Translations under genes and position numbers: made by a program
The notes under the pieces: model-generated
Seen by the model: only the letters and a program-made list of their open reading frames with translations
Told to the model about the DNA's origin: nothing
The model's database searches: none
Shown here: positions 16,709 through 27,214 of the stretch, piece after piece
How positions within the stretch are numbered: position 1 is the first letter of the stretch
Layout of the letters: each line of letters opens with the position of its first letter
NCBI GenBank assembly: GCA_012026835.1
Contig: VEPN01000022.1
Span: 1 to 47,481, forward strand
DNA: 47,481 nt
DNA from: Candidatus Methanoperedens sp.
GTDB taxonomy: Archaea > Halobacteriota > Methanosarcinia > Methanosarcinales > Methanoperedenaceae
Reading direction: 5' to 3'

Positions 16709-16933
16709 TTAAGCTACCGCTTTAATCTCTTCACTTGATATGATTTTAGCGGCATAGTTTAGGGCTGCCAGTATATCTTCATGGGTAATTTCGTATTCAT
16801 CCATAATCTCTTTATAGGTCATTCCCCCGGCAAGTTTGCCTATGATAAGATCTACCGGAATACGTGTTCCGGTTATTACAGGTTTTCCAAATCGGACATT
16901 CTCGCTTATACTAATCCTTGGAGCTAATTCCAT
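16709..16933 (-). CDS. DUF433 small protein (orphan antitoxin-like)
   Basis: The 74-residue protein is a typical DUF433 member: IRFGKPVITGTRIPV-type strand-turn region (here FGKPVITGTR, about 16-25), then a helix-turn-helix with LIIGKLAGGMTYKEI. DUF433 proteins often serve as antitoxins beside a PIN or DUF5615 toxin. No toxin gene is adjacent here; the neighbours are hemA (convergent) and EF-2 (divergent). A TATA-like GTTATATATC element lies about 20 bases before the start. It may be a relic of a toxin-antitoxin pair or a stand-alone regulator. Confidence 0.75.
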   Translation of the reverse strand: MELAPRISISENVRFGKPVITGTRIPVDLIIGKLAGGMTYKEIMDEYEITHEDILAALNYAAKIISSEEIKAVA

Positions 16934-17000
16934 GATGTTTATTTTGATTTTTGGTTATATATCACTTTCCACGGATGTTGTTTTCCCTTTTTTCAAAGTG

Positions 17001-17008
17001 TTTATATA
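17001..17008 (+). promoter_or_regulatory. TATA box of EF-2
   Basis: TTTATATA sits 50 bases before the EF-2 ATG, which predicts a leader of about 25 bases carrying the SD sequence AGAGGT at 17043-17048. This is a good match to an archaeal box A for a highly expressed gene. Confidence 0.55.
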
Positions 17009-17057
17009 GGATAGGATAATAGAGAACCAAAAATTTCCAATAAAGAGGTAATTTATA

Positions 17058-19247
17058 ATGGGCAGACGAAAGAAAATGGTAGAGCGTGTGACAACGCTGA
17101 TGGATAAACCTGAGTTCATCCGTAACATCGGCACGGTTGCACATATCGACCATGGAAAAACAACATTTTCAGATAATCTGATTGCAGGGGCCGGGATGAT
17201 CTCAAAAGAGCTGGCAGGCGAGCAGTTATTCATGGATTTTGATGAAGAGGAACAGAAACGCGGAATTACTATCGATGCAGCTACCGTGTCAATGGTTCAT
17301 GAATTTGATGGCAAGGAATATCTTATAAACCTCATCGATACTCCGGGCCACGTTGATTTTGGCGGCGACGTCACACGCGCCATGAGAGCTGTGGACGGCG
17401 CAATAGTACTGGTCGATGCCGTGGAGGGGCCAATGCCCCAGACCGAAACGGTATTGCGCCAGGCATTGCGTGAAAACGTAACACCTATACTTTTTATCAA
17501 CAAAGTTGACAGGCTCATAAATGAGATAAAGCTCACGCCGCAGGATATGCAAATCCGCCTGGGGGCTGTGATTGATAAAGTCAATAAGATTATAAAAGGC
17601 CTGAAGCCCGACCAGTATGACAACCTGAGACTTGACCCGGCAACAGGAAAAGTGGCTTTTGGCTCGGCGCTCAACAACTGGGCGATAAGCATTCCTTATA
17701 TGAAAAAGACAGGTATAGGTTTTAAGGAAATTATCGAATATTGCAAGGCTGAAAAACAAAATGAACTTGCAATAAAATGTCCTCTTCACGTTGTTATGAA
17801 TGATATGATCATAAGATTCCTTCCAAGTCCTGTCCAGGCCCAGAGAGAGCGAATAAAGGTCATCTGGCACGGGGACAAGGAAAGTGAGATCGGCAAATCC
17901 ATGATAAACGTGGACCGCAACGGCAAAGTTGCTCTCATGATAACCGACATCACAACAGATCCCCATGCAGGCGAAGTAGCAAGCGGCAGGCTTTTCTCAG
18001 GTACGCTTGAGCGGGGTAAGGAAATCTTCATTTCAGGAATGCCAAATGCCAACAGGATACAATCAGTCGGGATTTTCATGGGACCTGAACGTATAGAAGT
18101 TGAAAAAATCCCGGCAGGCAACATAGTCGCATTAACGGGTCTTTCCGATGCCATTGTGGGTTCGACTGCATCGACAGACAAAAGTATGACTCCTTTTGAG
18201 AGTATCAGGCATGTCAGCGAACCTGTAATGACTGTGGCAGTGGAAGCAAAGCACATGAAAGATCTCCCCAAGCTCGTCGAAGTCCTGCGGCAGGTTGCAA
18301 AAGAAGACCCCACTCTTAAAGTAATGATCAACCAGGAAACGGGAGAGCATCTTTTGGCAGGAATGGGCGAACTGCATCTTGAAGTCGTGGCTCACAGGAT
18401 CCAGCGTGATAAACATGTGGAGATCACAACATCAAAACCGCTTGTGGTTTACAGGGAAACCGTTACCAACCATGCCGGGCCTGTAGAAGGAAAATCACCC
18501 AACCGCCATAACAGGTTCTACGTTGAAGTCGAACCATTATCCCAGGAAGTTATACGTCTTATAAAGAACAATGAAATTTCAATGAGGCAGCAGGAAGTAG
18601 AACGCAGGGATATCCTGATGAAGACCGGCATGACCAAGGACGAGGCAAAGGGGATCACCCATATCTATGAGACCAATATCTTCATCGATATGACAAAAGG
18701 TATCCAGTACCTCAACGAGACAATGGAACTTATACTTGAGGGCTTTGAAGAGGTCATGAAAGCAGGTCCGATGTCAAGAGAGCCTGTGATGGGTGTTAAA
18801 GTAAAATTAATGGATGCCAAGCTCCATGAAGACTCGATACACAGGGGACCTGCACAGGTCATCCCGGCATCAAGACAGGCTATCCAGGCTGCAATGCTTA
18901 TGGGAGGCGCAACGCTACTTGAGCCTTTCCAGAAAGTTTTCATCCATGTACCCCAGGACCAGATGGGCGGCGCCATGCGCGAAATGCAGGGTAGGCGCGG
19001 TGTTATCCTTGATATGAAAACAGAGGGTGATACGAGCATAATAGAATCAAAGGCGCCCGTTGCGCAGTTGTTCGGGTTCTCGGGAGATATACGTTCCGCG
19101 ACAGAAGGCAGGGCAATGTGGAGCACGGAATTCCTCGGATTTGAACCCATACCTGCGAACATGCTTAGTGAAATCGTGATGGGCATAAGGCAAAGAAAAG
19201 GACTTAAACTTGAAATGCCAAAACCGAGTGATTTCATAAGCCCCTGA
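17058..19247 (+). CDS. fusA: Elongation factor 2
   Basis: The 729-residue GTPase drives ribosomal translocation. The P-loop is [12 protein letters not shown] near residues 31-42, the DTPGH switch II motif lies near residue 95, and NKVD near 150. Domain IV ends the protein, with the diphthamide-receiving histidine at residue 595 in [12 protein letters not shown]. Size and order match archaeal EF-2. EF-1A follows after 75 bases and S10 next, as in many euryarchaea. The S12/S7 genes that usually come before EF-2 are missing here; hemA and an orphan DUF433 gene stand there instead. Confidence 0.97.
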   Translation: MGRRKKMVERVTTLMDKPEFIRNIGTVAHIDHGKTTFSDNLIAGAGMISKELAGEQLFMDFDEEEQKRGITIDAATVSMVHEFDGKEYLINLIDTPGHVDFGGDVTRAMRAVDGAIVLVDAVEGPMPQTETVLRQALRENVTPILFINKVDRLINEIKLTPQDMQIRLGAVIDKVNKIIKGLKPDQYDNLRLDPATGKVAFGSALNNWAISIPYMKKTGIGFKEIIEYCKAEKQNELAIKCPLHVVMNDMIIRFLPSPVQAQRERIKVIWHGDKESEIGKSMINVDRNGKVALMITDITTDPHAGEVASGRLFSGTLERGKEIFISGMPNANRIQSVGIFMGPERIEVEKIPAGNIVALTGLSDAIVGSTASTDKSMTPFESIRHVSEPVMTVAVEAKHMKDLPKLVEVLRQVAKEDPTLKVMINQETGEHLLAGMGELHLEVVAHRIQRDKHVEITTSKPLVVYRETVTNHAGPVEGKSPNRHNRFYVEVEPLSQEVIRLIKNNEISMRQQEVERRDILMKTGMTKDEAKGITHIYETNIFIDMTKGIQYLNETMELILEGFEEVMKAGPMSREPVMGVKVKLMDAKLHEDSIHRGPAQVIPASRQAIQAAMLMGGATLLEPFQKVFIHVPQDQMGGAMREMQGRRGVILDMKTEGDTSIIESKAPVAQLFGFSGDIRSATEGRAMWSTEFLGFEPIPANMLSEIVMGIRQRKGLKLEMPKPSDFISP

Positions 19248-19322
19248 TTAACGGAAGGTTTAAAAACAAAAACAACAATACGGTCACAAAACATATATTA
19301 AAAAATTTACAGGAGAAATATT

Positions 19323-20591
19323 ATGGCAGAGAAACCACATTTAAATTTAGCAGTTATCGGGCATATCGACCACGGGAAGTCAACTCTCGTGGGCCGGTTA
19401 TTGTTTGAAACTGGCGCTGTACCGCCGCATATCATCGAAAAGTACAAAGAAGAGGCAAAAGCAAAAGGCAAAGAATCCTTCGTATTTGCGTGGGTGATGG
19501 ACTCCCTGAAGGAAGAGAGGGACAGGGGTATTACTATCGATGTTGCACACCAGAGATTCGATACCGCAAAATTCTATTTTACGATCGTGGATTGCCCCGG
19601 CCACAGGGATTTCGTAAAGAACATGATCACAGGCGCATCACAGGCCGACGCTGCAATACTTGTATGCGCGGCCAAGGAAGGCGTGCAGTCACAGACAAGG
19701 GAGCATGTATTCCTTGCAAGGACACTTGGCATCACCCAGTTGATCATTGCCCTTAACAAGATGGACGAGGTCAACTACGACAAGGCAAGATACGATGCAG
19801 TAAAAGCAGACCTCAGCACCCTTCTTAAAATGGTCGGTTATAAGCCAGATGAGATTAACTTCATCCCCACATCAGCTTTTAAGGGCGACAACCTTGCCAA
19901 GTCAAGCGAGAACACCAAATGGTACACAGGTCCAACATTATTGGCTGCTCTTGACTTGTTGAAAGTACCTGAGAAACCTGTTAACCTGCCTCTTCGCATC
20001 CCTGTGCAGGATTCGTACACGATTTCAGGTATCGGAACAGTACCAGTCGGCAGAGTCGAGACCGGAAAGATGAAACCCGGTGATAAGATTATATTCATGC
20101 CTGCAAAGGCCGTCGGTGAAGTCAAATCTATTGAAATGCATCACCAGGAAATCAAAGAAGCATTGCCTGGAGATAACATCGGCTGGAACGTCAGAGGCGT
20201 AGATAAAAAGGATATCAGGCGTGGAGATGTCTGCGGGCCTACTGATAAACCTCCCGTTGTCGCTGATGAATTCACAGCACAGATAGTAGTCCTCCAGCAC
20301 CCCTCGGCAGTAGCAGCAGGCTATACACCCGTAATACACTGCCACACTGCGCAGGTTGCAGGTACGATCACAGCCATTCTCAAGAAGCTTGACCCCAAGA
20401 GCGGCCAGGTGACTGCCGAAAATCCCGACTTCATCAAGGCGGGTGATGCTGCTGTTGTCACAATCAAGCCAACAAAGCCTCTTTGCATTGAGAAAGTCAA
20501 AGAGATTCCCCAGCTCGGACGCTTCGCTATCAGGGATATGGGTATGACCATTGCAGCAGGCATGGTCCAGGATATCAAACCCCGCCTGTAA
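19323..20591 (+). CDS. tuf: Elongation factor 1-alpha
   Basis: This 422-residue GTPase brings aminoacyl-tRNA to the ribosome. GTP-binding motifs are GHIDHGKS at residues 13-20, DCPGH, and NKMDEVN. The C-terminal beta-barrel domains carry [13 protein letters not shown]-like and AVGRVETG-type elements of archaeal EF-1A ([13 protein letters not shown] here). SD AGGAG precedes the ATG, and a TATA-like ACATATATT element lies in the 75-base gap from EF-2, so it may also have its own promoter. S10 follows after 33 bases. Confidence 0.97.
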   Translation: MAEKPHLNLAVIGHIDHGKSTLVGRLLFETGAVPPHIIEKYKEEAKAKGKESFVFAWVMDSLKEERDRGITIDVAHQRFDTAKFYFTIVDCPGHRDFVKNMITGASQADAAILVCAAKEGVQSQTREHVFLARTLGITQLIIALNKMDEVNYDKARYDAVKADLSTLLKMVGYKPDEINFIPTSAFKGDNLAKSSENTKWYTGPTLLAALDLLKVPEKPVNLPLRIPVQDSYTISGIGTVPVGRVETGKMKPGDKIIFMPAKAVGEVKSIEMHHQEIKEALPGDNIGWNVRGVDKKDIRRGDVCGPTDKPPVVADEFTAQIVVLQHPSAVAAGYTPVIHCHTAQVAGTITAILKKLDPKSGQVTAENPDFIKAGDAAVVTIKPTKPLCIEKVKEIPQLGRFAIRDMGMTIAAGMVQDIKPRL

Positions 20592-20624
20592 ATTCCCTTT
20601 CTTTTTTTTAAAACGAGGATTTAC

Positions 20625-20936
20625 ATGGCTCAAAAAGCAAGGATACGTTTATCAGGGACAAGTCCCTCAACGCTTGACGGGATTTGTACCCAGGTTAAAG
20701 ATATTGCGGTGAAGACCGGAGTAAGTATTTCAGGTCCTGTTCCGCTGCCTACAAAGAAGCTTGTAGTGCCGTGCAGGAAAAGCCCGGACGGCGAGGGAAG
20801 CGCGACCTGGGACCACTGGGAAATGAGAGTTCATAAAAGATTGATCGACCTTGATGCTGATGAAAGGGCGCTGCGGCAGTTAATGCGCATACAGGTGCCC
20901 AAGGATATCAGTATTGAGATCGTTTTAACGAGTTAA
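20625..20936 (+). CDS. rps10: Small ribosomal subunit protein S10
   Basis: The 103-residue protein is ribosomal protein S10 (uS10) of the 30S head. The strand [10 protein letters not shown] opens it, and the conserved loop [19 protein letters not shown] (about residues 40-58) and the segment [12 protein letters not shown] are diagnostic. It is co-directional with EF-2 and EF-1A, an arrangement shared by many archaea. The ATG follows AACGAGG closely. The stop codon overlaps a terminator-like hairpin. Confidence 0.97.
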   Translation: MAQKARIRLSGTSPSTLDGICTQVKDIAVKTGVSISGPVPLPTKKLVVPCRKSPDGEGSATWDHWEMRVHKRLIDLDADERALRQLMRIQVPKDISIEIVLTS

Positions 20937-20968
20937 ACTTTAATTTAACCCGTTTTTCTTATTTTTTA
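20932..20968 (+). terminator. Terminator of the EF-2/EF-1A/S10 operon
   Basis: GTTAAA (20932-20937) pairs with TTTAAC (20944-20949), overlapping the S10 stop codon. Two T runs follow (CGTTTTTC and TTTTTT up to about 20967), matching oligo-T termination in archaea. Confidence 0.55.
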
Positions 20969-21074
20969 CGTAGTTGGTTGTTTATTAATTCTTCAATTGA
21001 TTTTTAAAGTTATGTATATATTCTTTGAATATCTTGTATAAGTATATTGATAAAAGTGAATTATTTAGGGTAAT

Positions 21075-21674
21075 ATGGATATTGTAACATCTGGCAAAAA
21101 CATATATTTGAAAAATAAAGTGGTTTCAAAATTAGATCTTTTTGTAATAGATTTTATCAATATCCTGAAAAAATATGCAGATTACACTGTTGTTAGTGGT
21201 TATGTATCAATACTTTTCGGGAGATCTAGAGGGACTGAAGATATTGATATACTGATCAAAATAATTGATCTGGATACTTTCATCAAATTTTACAAAGAAC
21301 TCACCGGAAAAAAATACTGGTTCTTAAATGCAGAAAACCCGATGGAGCTTTATGGAATGCTTGAGGATAAGCTCGCAATTCGTATAGCTGCTAAAGAAGC
21401 CGTTATTCCAAACATCGAAATAAAGTTTATCAAAAGCGATCTTGATAAAGCTTCATTGGATGAGCATAAAGTAGTTAATATAGGTAAGGATACCATCAAT
21501 ATATCCCCTATTGAACTTCAAATAGCTTTCAAACTTTACCTTGGAAGCGATAAGGATATTGAAGATGCAGTTTATTTATATGAAATTTTTATTAAATATA
21601 TTGATAAAAAAAAGTTAAATCAATATATGAATATTTTAAAGGTTAAGGGCGCCAAATATGGAATCGAAATTTGA
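21075..21674 (+). CDS. Nucleotidyltransferase-fold protein
   Basis: The 199-residue protein has the minimal nucleotidyltransferase pattern: GYVSILFGRSRGTEDIDI at about residues 42-59, with D56 and D58 as likely metal ligands. This resembles the AbiEii/MNT-type enzymes found in toxin-antitoxin and abortive-infection pairs. The rest (about 100-199) is helical. The next gene overlaps its last 17 bases and codes for 64 residues, so the two are probably a unit. The region is more A+T-rich than the ribosomal genes before it, suggesting a transferred module. Substrate and toxicity are unknown. Confidence 0.65.
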   Translation: MDIVTSGKNIYLKNKVVSKLDLFVIDFINILKKYADYTVVSGYVSILFGRSRGTEDIDILIKIIDLDTFIKFYKELTGKKYWFLNAENPMELYGMLEDKLAIRIAAKEAVIPNIEIKFIKSDLDKASLDEHKVVNIGKDTINISPIELQIAFKLYLGSDKDIEDAVYLYEIFIKYIDKKKLNQYMNILKVKGAKYGIEI

Positions 21675-21852
21675 TAAAAAACAAAACCAGGCAGAAAGAT
21701 TGAAATTCTTACGATTTTATTGCCAATGGGTCAAATCCGTACCAAATGAAGTATGGAGCAAACAGCAAGCAGAATTCATTGACAGTCTTTTTGACAATGC
21801 AAAAAATTTTTCGTTGGACGCAAAAAAGTACCTGAAATCTATAAAGAAATGA
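21658..21852 (+). CDS. Small helical partner of the nucleotidyltransferase
   Basis: This 64-residue, lysine-rich protein is predicted to be helical (AERLKFLRFYCQWVKSV region, then SKQQAEFIDSLFDNA). No family is recognised. The ATG lies inside the end of the nucleotidyltransferase gene in another frame, so translation is likely coupled. The size and overlap are those of an antitoxin or small regulatory subunit, which is inference from arrangement only. Confidence 0.6.
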   Translation: MESKFDKKQNQAERLKFLRFYCQWVKSVPNEVWSKQQAEFIDSLFDNAKNFSLDAKKYLKSIKK

Positions 21853-21863
21853 AACCTTGAAAA

Positions 21864-24368
21864 TCATGCAATAGTTTTATCCCGGTCGGCCGTTTCGCTC
21901 TCAGGCCTCTCAGGATTCTCCTGGATATCCGGCCTCTCCTTCCTGTAATCCTTCATTCTCCTGATGATCACCTCAGCAAGGAAAAGCAGAAGTGCAGCAA
22001 GAAGGAAGGGCTCTTTCTGGCTTACCGGCTCCTGCACAGTCCTTGTAGATAATTTCTTGATATCAATAAGCAGCAGGCCCTCGACCTCATCCTCATTGTA
22101 AACCCGCCCGCCGCTTGCAGGGATAACAGTATTGAGTTTTTCATTGAAACCGACCTCCCTGTATTCAAGCGGGTAGTTCACTGCTATCCCGTACCCTGAG
22201 AGGTCGTGGAACCCGTTTTTTTCAAGCGATATCGTGGCCTCATACGTCGTCGGCCCTGTTCTTGAGAGCGGCAACTGGGCGCCGTCAAGTTTTACCTGCG
22301 GAAGTTCCTTTGAGGTAATAATGGCTCTTCCCGGTGTGCCGCCCCAGATATCCTCAGCCTGTATCACCACGCCTTCACCCGGCCTGGGGTCACCTATCGC
22401 CCAGTTTATCATAGATGAAATAAGGCGCGAGTTCTCACCGCTATACACAGCAGGGGCCCACATCGTCCGGACACCGCCGTTATCTGTTGAGAACGCGGCC
22501 ACCCTTCCAAGGCCGAAACCCCAGGTGGTCAGGATGGGTTTACCGCGTGTCGTGGATACAAGGCGTTCTCCTCCGAGTTTCGGGGTTATGTCGTTGTATC
22601 CTGTCACCGAGGCCGTTACATTGGTATATTTCGTGATGAAATGATTTGAATCTGCTATTGTGAGCGGGTATTCGTAAATGACAGCAGGAGTCTGGGCAGG
22701 AGCAGGTGTTGCTTCCGGGGCTATCCCGATTAAAGTGCTTGCCCGTTCATCAGGATTCAAAATGATTGACTGCTCACCTCCCGCCAGGGCCAGTTCATTA
22801 TACCTGGCCAACCTATTAGATTCCTTATATTGCAGGTAGTTTGAAAGTATTTGCACAAAATGTATTTTAATTTCCTTATTTGTCAGGTCTTCAACGGTTT
22901 TTTTTGTCTGGTCAAAACCCTCAGGCGGCATCTTCCCGTCTGAGAGCACGATTATCTCTTTTGAGCCGCTGACAGAATCTAATAGATCCTCTGCTGCATG
23001 AAGGCCCTTATCAAGGTCAGTTGGATTATCTCCGCCTTTTGGACCAATATCGCTGATAAAATTTTCAAGCTCGGCTTTATTTGCATCACTGCTCATAGGC
23101 AGAATGCCTGTCTGGGCAGTGACTCCGCTAAAAGCCACTATACCCACACGGGAATCAGGTGTTATCTTCTGTACAATGTTTTCGGCGTTGGCGTCAATAA
23201 GCTCAATAAAGGAATACTCAGCTCCGGGATCTTTAATTGAAGTGCTTCCCGACGAATCAATAAGAATTACAAGATTTCTGCCTCCCTGGTACTCGGCAGC
23301 CCTTGATATTATAGGAAGTATGCTTTCAATCGGTGAATTATTGTAATTCCCTTTATCATAAGAGGAATCACCGCCCACCACGACCAGCCCTCTGCCGCTG
23401 CCCACGTATGTCCTCAAAATATCAACATTCAACTGCCCTGCGGCTTTGTTATCTATTATCACTGCCTTGTAGGAAGAAAGATCATTTGGTACATCGTCTG
23501 CTGTGGTTACATCATAAAGACTCGTCGCTATCTTATAAAGCGGTGAATCCTTATCATTTGTCACCATTACCACTTTTGGCTTGGGCACTACGAACACGGA
23601 TTTATAGAAAACATTGTTGAGATTGGACCTGTCCTCGCTGCTGGGTGTTATCGTAGCTGTTATCCTGTGAGCTCCCAATGAATTAAAGGTATAAGGAACA
23701 GGAATGACCCTTGTGCGGATATTCTGGGTGACAGACTCGCTTTTCACAACCGTGCCATCGATATCGACATCGATACTGTACCTCGTATCATTGGTTGCCT
23801 GCCTGACCACGATATTAAATACGTTCTCATTCCCAATGATGAGGTTCTTGGGGCTTTCTATCTCCACGCTGGCATCATTGTGTATGGGTTTCTGTCTTAC
23901 AGCGAACACGCGTGTCCCTTCAGGGGGCCGGGAAACAAAAGAGATGGCATCGAACAAATCTTTGCCGTAATTATTATTCCCGTCACTCACAAGGACAATA
24001 TTATTATTCCCTTCAGAAGCGCCGATCACCTCATCCCCGATAGGCGATTTTACGCCTGCGAACTGCCTGTATGTTGTAGAGGTTTTTGATTTCAAGGCAT
24101 CTGCAAGTTTTTGCCCTGTATCGGTCTTAAAAAGGTCCATGCTCATGGTCTGGTCCGAGATGACAGTTATCTTTGGAGCATCATCCGTTATGGTGTTTGT
24201 GCCAAGAGTATAAGGCGAGGCAAGTGCAATCACAAGAAGGCTGAGGATGACAACCCGCGAGATTATCAATGGTTTTGGAATACCTTTCCTGACAGCATAC
24301 AACCCCCCAAGGATGATAGGGCTTATAAGCAGAAGAACAAACGGGCTGGCAAACTGGGGCAGGTCCAT
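21864..24368 (-). CDS. Large membrane-anchored VWA-domain protein (BatB-like)
   Basis: The 834-residue protein begins with two hydrophobic helices (about 9-25 and 34-50), as in membrane VWA proteins of MoxR operons. A degenerate VWA-like stretch follows, then a glutamine-amidotransferase-like segment (VVVGGDSSYDKGNY) and a VWA domain with an intact MIDAS start DSSGS near residue 370. A C-terminal helix (about 795-815) anchors the tail. Family knowledge suggests chaperone-like assembly or metal-insertion work with the MoxR ATPase at the membrane. Its start overlaps the stop of the BatA-like gene by one base (TAATG). It is the last gene of the operon. Confidence 0.8.
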   Translation of the reverse strand: MDLPQFASPFVLLLISPIILGGLYAVRKGIPKPLIISRVVILSLLVIALASPYTLGTNTITDDAPKITVISDQTMSMDLFKTDTGQKLADALKSKTSTTYRQFAGVKSPIGDEVIGASEGNNNIVLVSDGNNNYGKDLFDAISFVSRPPEGTRVFAVRQKPIHNDASVEIESPKNLIIGNENVFNIVVRQATNDTRYSIDVDIDGTVVKSESVTQNIRTRVIPVPYTFNSLGAHRITATITPSSEDRSNLNNVFYKSVFVVPKPKVVMVTNDKDSPLYKIATSLYDVTTADDVPNDLSSYKAVIIDNKAAGQLNVDILRTYVGSGRGLVVVGGDSSYDKGNYNNSPIESILPIISRAAEYQGGRNLVILIDSSGSTSIKDPGAEYSFIELIDANAENIVQKITPDSRVGIVAFSGVTAQTGILPMSSDANKAELENFISDIGPKGGDNPTDLDKGLHAAEDLLDSVSGSKEIIVLSDGKMPPEGFDQTKKTVEDLTNKEIKIHFVQILSNYLQYKESNRLARYNELALAGGEQSIILNPDERASTLIGIAPEATPAPAQTPAVIYEYPLTIADSNHFITKYTNVTASVTGYNDITPKLGGERLVSTTRGKPILTTWGFGLGRVAAFSTDNGGVRTMWAPAVYSGENSRLISSMINWAIGDPRPGEGVVIQAEDIWGGTPGRAIITSKELPQVKLDGAQLPLSRTGPTTYEATISLEKNGFHDLSGYGIAVNYPLEYREVGFNEKLNTVIPASGGRVYNEDEVEGLLLIDIKKLSTRTVQEPVSQKEPFLLAALLLFLAEVIIRRMKDYRKERPDIQENPERPESETADRDKTIA

Positions 24369-26230
24369 TACAGTTCACCTCTCCATCGCAGATAATACAG
24401 CTCAAGGAGCACAAGGAACATTGCGGCTATTATGAGATATACTTCAACAGGTTGCGGCTTCCTGATCGTCTGGACGCCGGAAACGATTTCCCTTGAACCT
24501 GACTGGTTCGAACTCACATCCGCAAGACTTTTGCCTGCAAGGTTTGATTCCCTGTCATCGTACAGGTTAACGGCCACGCTCTTTCCCGGAATTTCATAGA
24601 CGCCCACTTCATCAAGCAGCAGAAGGTCTGTAGTAAGGCTGTCACCGCCCGGGGTCTTAACAGACTGTTTTGAAGGCAGTTTGATGAACATCCCTGTTTT
24701 TGCATTGTATTCACTCACATCAAGACTTCCGGTTATCCACTCCAGCATCTGTTTCCAGAAAAGGGGATAACCCGGATTGGCATGGAAATCATTCCAGACC
24801 TTTTCGTTAAGAGGATCAAAGATATTATCCCCCTGCGGGTCTGCAAGACCTGAGTATATCACCATTCCCTTCCCGAATTTCCAGTAGGAAAGCATGACAG
24901 ATTTATCTCCACCTTCCACAAGGGTTACTGCTCCGGGCTTAAGTTGTGCTTTAAAATGCTTCTTGACTTCGATTTTCCCGATATCTATACCTTCTGTCAT
25001 CATGCTGGGCTGTGCCACGGCCAGGGACGTCCTGTTTGCAAGGGAGCCCAGTTCAACAGGTAACAGTTCCATATCCTGTAAACCCTGGGATGCCATTATT
25101 ACCGCATTTCCCCCGTTGCTGACATAATCTGCCAGGGATTTTATCGCATCTGCTGACAATGGTGAACCCACAAAGACGATGGAATTGCCTGATAACGAGG
25201 GGATATTTCTCGTACCTGTTTTTTTGACGTTGGAATTGACCAGGCCCAGAGCCACGACTGATGGTGATTTTGCATTATCGGTTATATACAGGAGATCCTG
25301 TTTCATTGAGCCGGGTATTATTATATAGGCGTTATTATCCGTGACGAGGGCATCCTGGACATTCAGGGATATCTTCGTTGTTCCCTGTGCCAGATTATTG
25401 ATCGCAAAATATTCGTTTGACTCTGCTTTAATATTAAGAGAACTTGAGAGCACGTTCTGGCCGTTTGTCGCAACATCTACCCTGACATCCTGTGCATTTT
25501 TATTATAGTTCATTATTGTGATTTTATAATCGCCATTGGTTTCAAACCAGCCGTTCACAATACCGATATTGTCTGTCCTTCCGCTCATTGTCAAAAAGTC
25601 CACAGTGATGCTGTTTGCTTCTGCAAGTTTCCTTGCGACCGCAGGGTCATCCCCGCTCCAGCTTATGAAATCTGATAAAACAACCATCCTGCCTCCTTCA
25701 GGGAGTAACCTGCGTCCGAGTATGATGGCGCTTGACAGGTCGGTGCTTGTATCTTTTGCCTTTAATTTCCCAAGTGCCTCCGCCGCGCTGCCTGAAGGGA
25801 CTTCTTTTACGACCATGACAGGGACGCTCTCAGCCAGGATTATCGTGTTCCTTCCAGAGAGGAGCTTATTTACTTCCCCGACTGCACGGTCAAACTTCCC
25901 GTCAGCCTTCATGCTTGCCGAGGCGTCAAGGATGAACACGGTATGACCGCCTCCTGCCTCTTCGTTTGCCATAATAAAAGGCGCTGCAATAGCTAACGAG
26001 ATTATAGTCAGCACCAGAAGCTGGATCAGGAACAGCGGGTCTTTCAGGAATTTCCTGAAAATATTAAGCCTTTTTTTCCTCTCAATATCGAGAAGGAACA
26101 TGAGAGAAGGTATTTTTATTTTTTTAGGTCTTGGCCGGAGCAGGTATATTATTATAAGCGGGATAATGGAGAGAAGCGCGTACAACCCCGCGGTATTGGC
26201 GAACTGTATTGAAGTGTCAAGGAGACCCAT
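24368..26230 (-). CDS. BatA-like VWA membrane protein
   Basis: This 620-residue protein starts with a BatA N-terminal domain: a hydrophobic helix (about 15-30) then RPRPKKIKIPSLMFL, followed by a second helix (about 60-80). A VWA domain with MIDAS start DASAS lies near residue 100. A long extracytoplasmic region and a C-terminal helix (about 597-615) complete it. Such proteins act with MoxR ATPases and DUF58 proteins. Here it is separated from the DUF58 gene by the restriction-modification genes, with 37 bases between it and the endonuclease gene. SD GAGGTA precedes the ATG. Confidence 0.82.
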   Translation of the reverse strand: MGLLDTSIQFANTAGLYALLSIIPLIIIYLLRPRPKKIKIPSLMFLLDIERKKRLNIFRKFLKDPLFLIQLLVLTIISLAIAAPFIMANEEAGGGHTVFILDASASMKADGKFDRAVGEVNKLLSGRNTIILAESVPVMVVKEVPSGSAAEALGKLKAKDTSTDLSSAIILGRRLLPEGGRMVVLSDFISWSGDDPAVARKLAEANSITVDFLTMSGRTDNIGIVNGWFETNGDYKITIMNYNKNAQDVRVDVATNGQNVLSSSLNIKAESNEYFAINNLAQGTTKISLNVQDALVTDNNAYIIIPGSMKQDLLYITDNAKSPSVVALGLVNSNVKKTGTRNIPSLSGNSIVFVGSPLSADAIKSLADYVSNGGNAVIMASQGLQDMELLPVELGSLANRTSLAVAQPSMMTEGIDIGKIEVKKHFKAQLKPGAVTLVEGGDKSVMLSYWKFGKGMVIYSGLADPQGDNIFDPLNEKVWNDFHANPGYPLFWKQMLEWITGSLDVSEYNAKTGMFIKLPSKQSVKTPGGDSLTTDLLLLDEVGVYEIPGKSVAVNLYDDRESNLAGKSLADVSSNQSGSREIVSGVQTIRKPQPVEVYLIIAAMFLVLLELYYLRWRGEL

Positions 26231-26267
26231 TTTTTACCTCATTTTCCAAAACAATAAGAACGACATT

Positions 26268-27206
26268 TTAATCACTACATGCAATAAGAAATTTTGGTCC
26301 GTTGAAATGAATCATATGGTCAGGATTGTTCTCTATCCATACTTCAGTTTCCCAGGCTATGTTATCAATGTGTCTTTTAAACTCATGAAAATCTGGAAAT
26401 GCACTGACGTATATCCTTTTGGCTATGCAGCCAATCAATGTCTCTTCGAGTTCTTGTTGACGTTTAGGAGATATCGGGCCATGTGCTGTAACGGCTTCTA
26501 TAAGGAAAAGCTGATTTTTTTGTTGGTCGTAAAGAATAACATCAGGTAATTTATCATGTTTTGTTATTGGAATTTTTAATTCTTTTAACAAATTTTCATC
26601 TGTAAATAGCAATTTTCTGGCAGCATCCCCAACGTATACAACTCTTGTATTTGAGCAAAATCTTGGCCGAAACTCTTTAATTATCTTTACTTGGAGTTCA
26701 TTGTGTTTTCCAGGTGAAAAATTAACTAATGTTCCATCTGGCAAATCCACAGGTATACGATATTTTTTATTACGTTTCTCATACTTTTCAATTAGTTTAC
26801 CTTTATTTTTCTCAAAGTCTTGTAAAGCAAAATCCCAATCTACGATACCATATTTCTTTACTGCCTCCAATGCGTCATCTGCGATTGTATATACTGTTTT
26901 AGGACTATTTGTCGATCTGAACGGATTATCAGGATTTCTAATAGTGATCCCGGCTTGCTCAAACTGATGAAGTGTCTGGCGCCGTATCGTTTCACGAGTA
27001 TTTTCAGCATATTGTTTTCCATAATATTCCTGAATAAAAATTATAATATCATGAATTCGAATAAGTCGCTTTTTAGATTCCGACCATGGCATATCTTTTT
27101 CTAATTCCAGCAAGGCCAGTAATGTCAATGCTGACCTTTCATTTTGTTGAGCCTTTGGTAATCCTATGGCTTTTAATATTTCAATAGCTTCTTCAATTTT
27201 GCTCAT
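26268..27206 (-). CDS. BsuBI/PstI-type restriction endonuclease
   Basis: The roughly 312-residue protein matches the BsuBI/PstI family, whose studied members cut CTGCAG. The catalytic region reads SPGKHNELQ, then PRFCSNTRVVYVGDAARK, HDKLPDVILYD and LIEAVTAHGP, a PD-(D/E)xK-type arrangement with the metal-binding residues in PDV and EAV. The N-terminal half is a helical DNA-binding domain. I prefer the ATG at 27206 because AGTGAT before it is a good SD; a GTG at 27218 overlapping the methyltransferase stop is the alternative. It is A+T-rich compared with the flanking operon and lies downstream of its methyltransferase, so the protecting enzyme is made first. Confidence 0.88.
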   Translation of the reverse strand: MSKIEEAIEILKAIGLPKAQQNERSALTLLALLELEKDMPWSESKKRLIRIHDIIIFIQEYYGKQYAENTRETIRRQTLHQFEQAGITIRNPDNPFRSTNSPKTVYTIADDALEAVKKYGIVDWDFALQDFEKNKGKLIEKYEKRNKKYRIPVDLPDGTLVNFSPGKHNELQVKIIKEFRPRFCSNTRVVYVGDAARKLLFTDENLLKELKIPITKHDKLPDVILYDQQKNQLFLIEAVTAHGPISPKRQQELEETLIGCIAKRIYVSAFPDFHEFKRHIDNIAWETEVWIENNPDHMIHFNGPKFLIACSD

Positions 27207-27214
27207 ATCTATTA

